Below, piece by piece: positions 61,580 through 64,000 of a DNA stretch of 64,000 nt (position 1 is its first letter; every line of letters begins with the position of its first letter). The notes beneath the pieces were generated by a model. That model ran no database searches and had not been told where the DNA came from. It was given only the letters and a program-made list of their open reading frames with translations. The position numbers and the translations under genes are program-made. The stretch lies in contig OX326959.1 in the NCBI GenBank assembly GCA_946800325.1, positions 46,003,566 to 46,067,565 on the forward strand, read 5' to 3'. This DNA is from Luzula sylvatica. Lineage: Eukaryota; Streptophyta; Magnoliopsida; Poales; Juncaceae.

Positions 61580-62070
61580 TTCCTTAATTTTAATATTCAA
61601 AATTTTAATATTCTGAATTTTAATATCCATAATTTCCATATTCCAAATTCTAATATTTAGAATTTTCAAATTCAGAATTTTTATTTCTGGAATTTTAAAA
61701 TTCGGAATTTTCATGTTCCATATTTAAATATTCAGAATTTCCAGATTCAGAATTTCGGATTCCAGAATCTAATTGTCCAGATTTTCCAATTCCAGGTTTT
61801 ATATATTTTCCAGATTTGGAAATTCGGGATTTTAATCACCCTCCGAAAACCGGAATATTGAATCCAAAATCTATTTCCCAGTTTTCTTTTCCCAGATTTC
61901 AAAATTCGGGATTTGGAATACCTTAAACAAAACTTGAATATCAAATCCTAATTTACAAATCCAGACTTTAAAATCCAGAATTTGATATCCTGATTTTATA
62001 TTTAGAATTTGTAATTCCGGATTTTAATAAACTTAAAAAACCAGAATTTCAAATTCTAATTTTCTTTAAC
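61580..62070. repeat. Degenerate AATTTTAATATTC-type repeat in the LTR element interior
   Basis: Recurring words of 13-17 bases such as AATTTTAATATTCAGAATTT, ATTCCAGAATTT and TTCGGAATTTT. The repeats are self-complementary in part (GAATT, AATTC). The minus-strand frame at 61747-61944 derives from them. Confidence 0.75.
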
Positions 62071-62440
62071 ATAAAAATCGGGATATGAATTCCCGTCTCT
62101 TTCAAAGAGTCACGACCAGAAGTGGAAAAATGCAAAGAAAATGGAAGCAAACAATGGCGTCCCCTCTCTGGTCACGTTTCGGGTCGGCGGGCCACTGTGC
62201 CACCGGCGTCCGTTGACAAAACGGAGACCACAGATGTGTCCGGAATTATCCACTGAGTATAGAGAGATAGTACAAATTATCTATAAACTTTTCTTTCTCT
62301 CTAATTTTGTGATCCGTTTAAGACCCGTTTCGATAAAAAACGAAATTATCCGAAATTAACAGAAATTGGACGAGAGAAATCGTTTTAAACACTATATACT
62401 TCGTTTCTCTTCCATTTAAACTGTGATTCACCATAGTTTC

Positions 62441-62452
62441 GCTCTGATACCA
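62441..62452 (-). other. Primer binding site (initiator tRNA-Met)
   Basis: GCTCTGATACCA on the plus strand is TGGTATCAGAGC on the element strand, two bases (AT) from the LTR end. It is complementary to the 3' end of plant initiator tRNA-Met, as used by copia elements. Confidence 0.92.
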
Positions 62453-62454
62453 AT

Positions 62455-63106
62455 TGTTAGGGCGGCGACGATCCGGCACCGCCCGTGAATAAAATTATTA
62501 CCAATTGTTGGGGCGGCAACGATCCGGCACCATCCCGCAAATAAAATAATAAATTAATTTTGCCCGTACAAACGGACCGTACTAACTATGTGAATTCTAC
62601 CGAATAATTTTAAAATAAAACCGTACCTTAACCGTATACGGAAGCGTATGAAATTCGTCCGAATTGATGTCGCGCCATCATTGTCGTTGCGTCCATGAAG
62701 CCTTAGTTGCAAGAATGGAATTCCAAGTACTTTATGATGTCCAATTTAGAGTTCTTTTGTTTTTCTCTAATGGATCTCTCTCTCTAATCTTAATGGGGCA
62801 GATTTAAGAATGGATTTTCATCATCATATGTACTTGGGACCAAATTGCTTATATAGCCACAAGACATCTTTTCACAAAGACGTACATTTTGGGCTCCCTA
62901 ATGTGGATTTTCTAATTCAGCCCATCATAGAAAATAGAAGCACCACCCACAACATTCTACATATCAAAAGGCCCACATCCTAATTAACACATTAATGCTT
63001 AAATTTATTAACTAAAATTGGCCACTTTATTTTAAGCATATAAATGACAATATTACAACACATAATATTTTACATATAAGTCCAATGTTGGAATAATGTT
63101 CCAACA
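62455..63106 (-). repeat. LTR of the antisense element (5' LTR in element sense)
   Basis: 652 bp and, apart from two substitutions near its left end, identical to 59512-60163. The primer binding site lies immediately to its left, which fixes the element's orientation as minus. Confidence 0.93.
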
Positions 63107-63263
63107 TTTATCTCACGCAAAAGGCGAAGTCCATTTTGATTCCATGGGTCTGATGGAACATAGAGAATGGATAGAGTAGAATAAGTTAAAAGGCAACCTT
63201 GATTTCAAAGAACAAAAATACATACGTATGTATAAGATATAACTTTAAGAACAAGTGGGAGAT
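63107..63263 (+). mobile_element. Ty1/copia RNase H fragment, right part, with polypurine tract
   Basis: Continues the interrupted frame as SHAKGEVHFDSMGLMEHREW to a TAG at 63177-63179, the normal end of a copia polyprotein. About 70 bp later, ACAAGTGGGAGAT (63251-63263) is the polypurine tract priming plus-strand synthesis, directly followed by the LTR. The TTTAT at 63107-63111 is the duplicated target of the nested element. Confidence 0.9.
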
Positions 63264-64000
63264 TGTTAGATTTGTGTTCTAAAACTTATTAATATTTGGA
63301 TAATTTTTATATGTTATTTTTTATGAATTGGATGTTATTTACATTTTGTTCCTTGAGTTTTTATATTTTCATTTAGAAGTATTCAAGAAGATGCACTTGG
63401 TCTTGAATCGCAGAACTTTAAGTGATAATAAAATATTGAACTCTAAAATGTTCACATGTCTTGGATATTAGCAGGAACACTAATATACATAATAAGAATG
63501 TCGTGTTGATTAAAAGCACGTTGCAATTCTGCAAACGTTGATAAAAGATTATCATTTAATAACACGAATATATGAAAAGCTTCATATATTGAACAGACCT
63601 AACAGATGAAACATTATATGAATTGTGTTAGTGTCATGAATGTTTTCATCGTGTCTCTGGTTCTAAGATTGAGAGATGTATCTTTTTCACATGAGGAATG
63701 CATAACGTAATTATTATTAAAAGCTGATTATTAATAAGTGGTGATAAAAGTAATAGTTCTTTGTACGTAACTTATGCTGGAAAGAGAGTACATGTCAATA
63801 GTATCGTTGCCACTCATTCATTATGAGAAATGATATTATGGGCCCCTTGATAAAGTAGAATTATGAATGGATCCAATATAACTGAAGTGCAGTTATATAT
63901 TTATAATTTACTTAATAGAGATCAAGAAATGATTATAATACAAAGATGACACATCACTACTTTGTATATTGATCACAATATCATAAAGGCAAGGAATGGA
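63264..64000 (+). mobile_element. 3' LTR of the host copia element (runs off the window)
   Basis: Starts TGTTAGATTTGTGTTC right after the polypurine tract and continues at least 737 bp to the edge. The start TGTTAG is the usual copia LTR form. The end, and so the target duplication, lies outside the window. Confidence 0.85.

Larger units (their letters stand above)
59512..63106 (-). mobile_element. Young non-autonomous LTR retrotransposon, 3,595 bp, antisense
   Basis: Complete element bounded by two 652-bp LTRs and a perfect 5-bp target duplication TTTAT (59507-59511 and 63107-63111). Read on the minus strand the order is LTR, AT, primer site TGGTATCAGAGC (62452-62441), 2,291-bp interior, polypurine tract CAAGTGGGAGAT (next to 60163), LTR. 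The primer site is the initiator tRNA-Met type of plant copia elements. The interior shows no gag, protease, integrase or RT; reading frames are short. It must have been moved by proteins of another element. The two LTRs differ at only two positions that I found, so insertion is recent. Confidence 0.93.

Noticed and set aside
62141..62359. 72-residue plus frame inside the LTR element
   Set aside because: Opposite to the element strand, no homology recognised, no conserved gag features.

Overview
The window looks like nuclear DNA of a flowering plant. Evidence: TTTAGGG-type telomere-like tracts, a Ty1/copia RNase H fragment with a plant-style polypurine tract, an LTR element with a plant initiator-tRNA-Met primer site, a plant-type L1 LINE remnant, hAT-, PIF- and Mutator-like non-autonomous elements with exact target-site duplications (TSDs), and a ubiquitin-specific protease pseudogene with short plant-like introns. 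I cannot name the species. I see no intact protein-coding gene, rRNA, tRNA or CRISPR array.

Layout. Positions 1-43140 (two thirds of the window) are one continuous, AT-rich (about 75%) tandem satellite. The monomer is 174 bp, and a recurrent 34-bp-deleted form is 140 bp. The array has layered higher-order structure: about 3.03 kb units in 1-16850; a 2,217-bp unit in 20.9-28.4 kb; 1,385- and 1,045-bp units in 34-38.4 kb; and a block present three times at 10.75 and 8.91 kb spacing. Positions 43151-44425 hold about seven strongly diverged monomers of the same family in the opposite orientation, and a short palindrome sits exactly at the switch. Monomer length, higher-order repeats (HORs) and a decayed edge make this a candidate centromeric or pericentromeric array; that role is inference.

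From 44.4 to 64 kb is a repeat-rich flank: a telomere-like tract abutting a 5'-truncated LINE (44.8-45.85 kb); a 962-bp hAT-like element (46.4-47.4 kb); a terminal-inverted-repeat structure with a TTATA-rich core interrupted by a 264-bp PIF-like miniature element (48.2-49.8 kb); a Helitron-end-like hairpin (50.75 kb); CT/AT microsatellite (51 kb); a 2-kb TTCGTA/TTTGTA minisatellite with telomere-like and GAT-rich islands (51.3-53.5 kb); a minus-strand ubiquitin protease pseudogene broken by stops, a frameshift and a miniature element (54.4-55.15 kb); a 3.1-kb Mutator-like element (55.2-58.3 kb); a hairpin element (59.1 kb); and the 3' end of a copia retrotransposon split by a very young, apparently non-coding 3,595-bp LTR element in antisense (59.5-63.1 kb).

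The parts do not form a pathway. They record repeated insertion beside a homogenising satellite. The short conserved reading frames throughout the first 43 kb are products of the satellite sequence, not genes.
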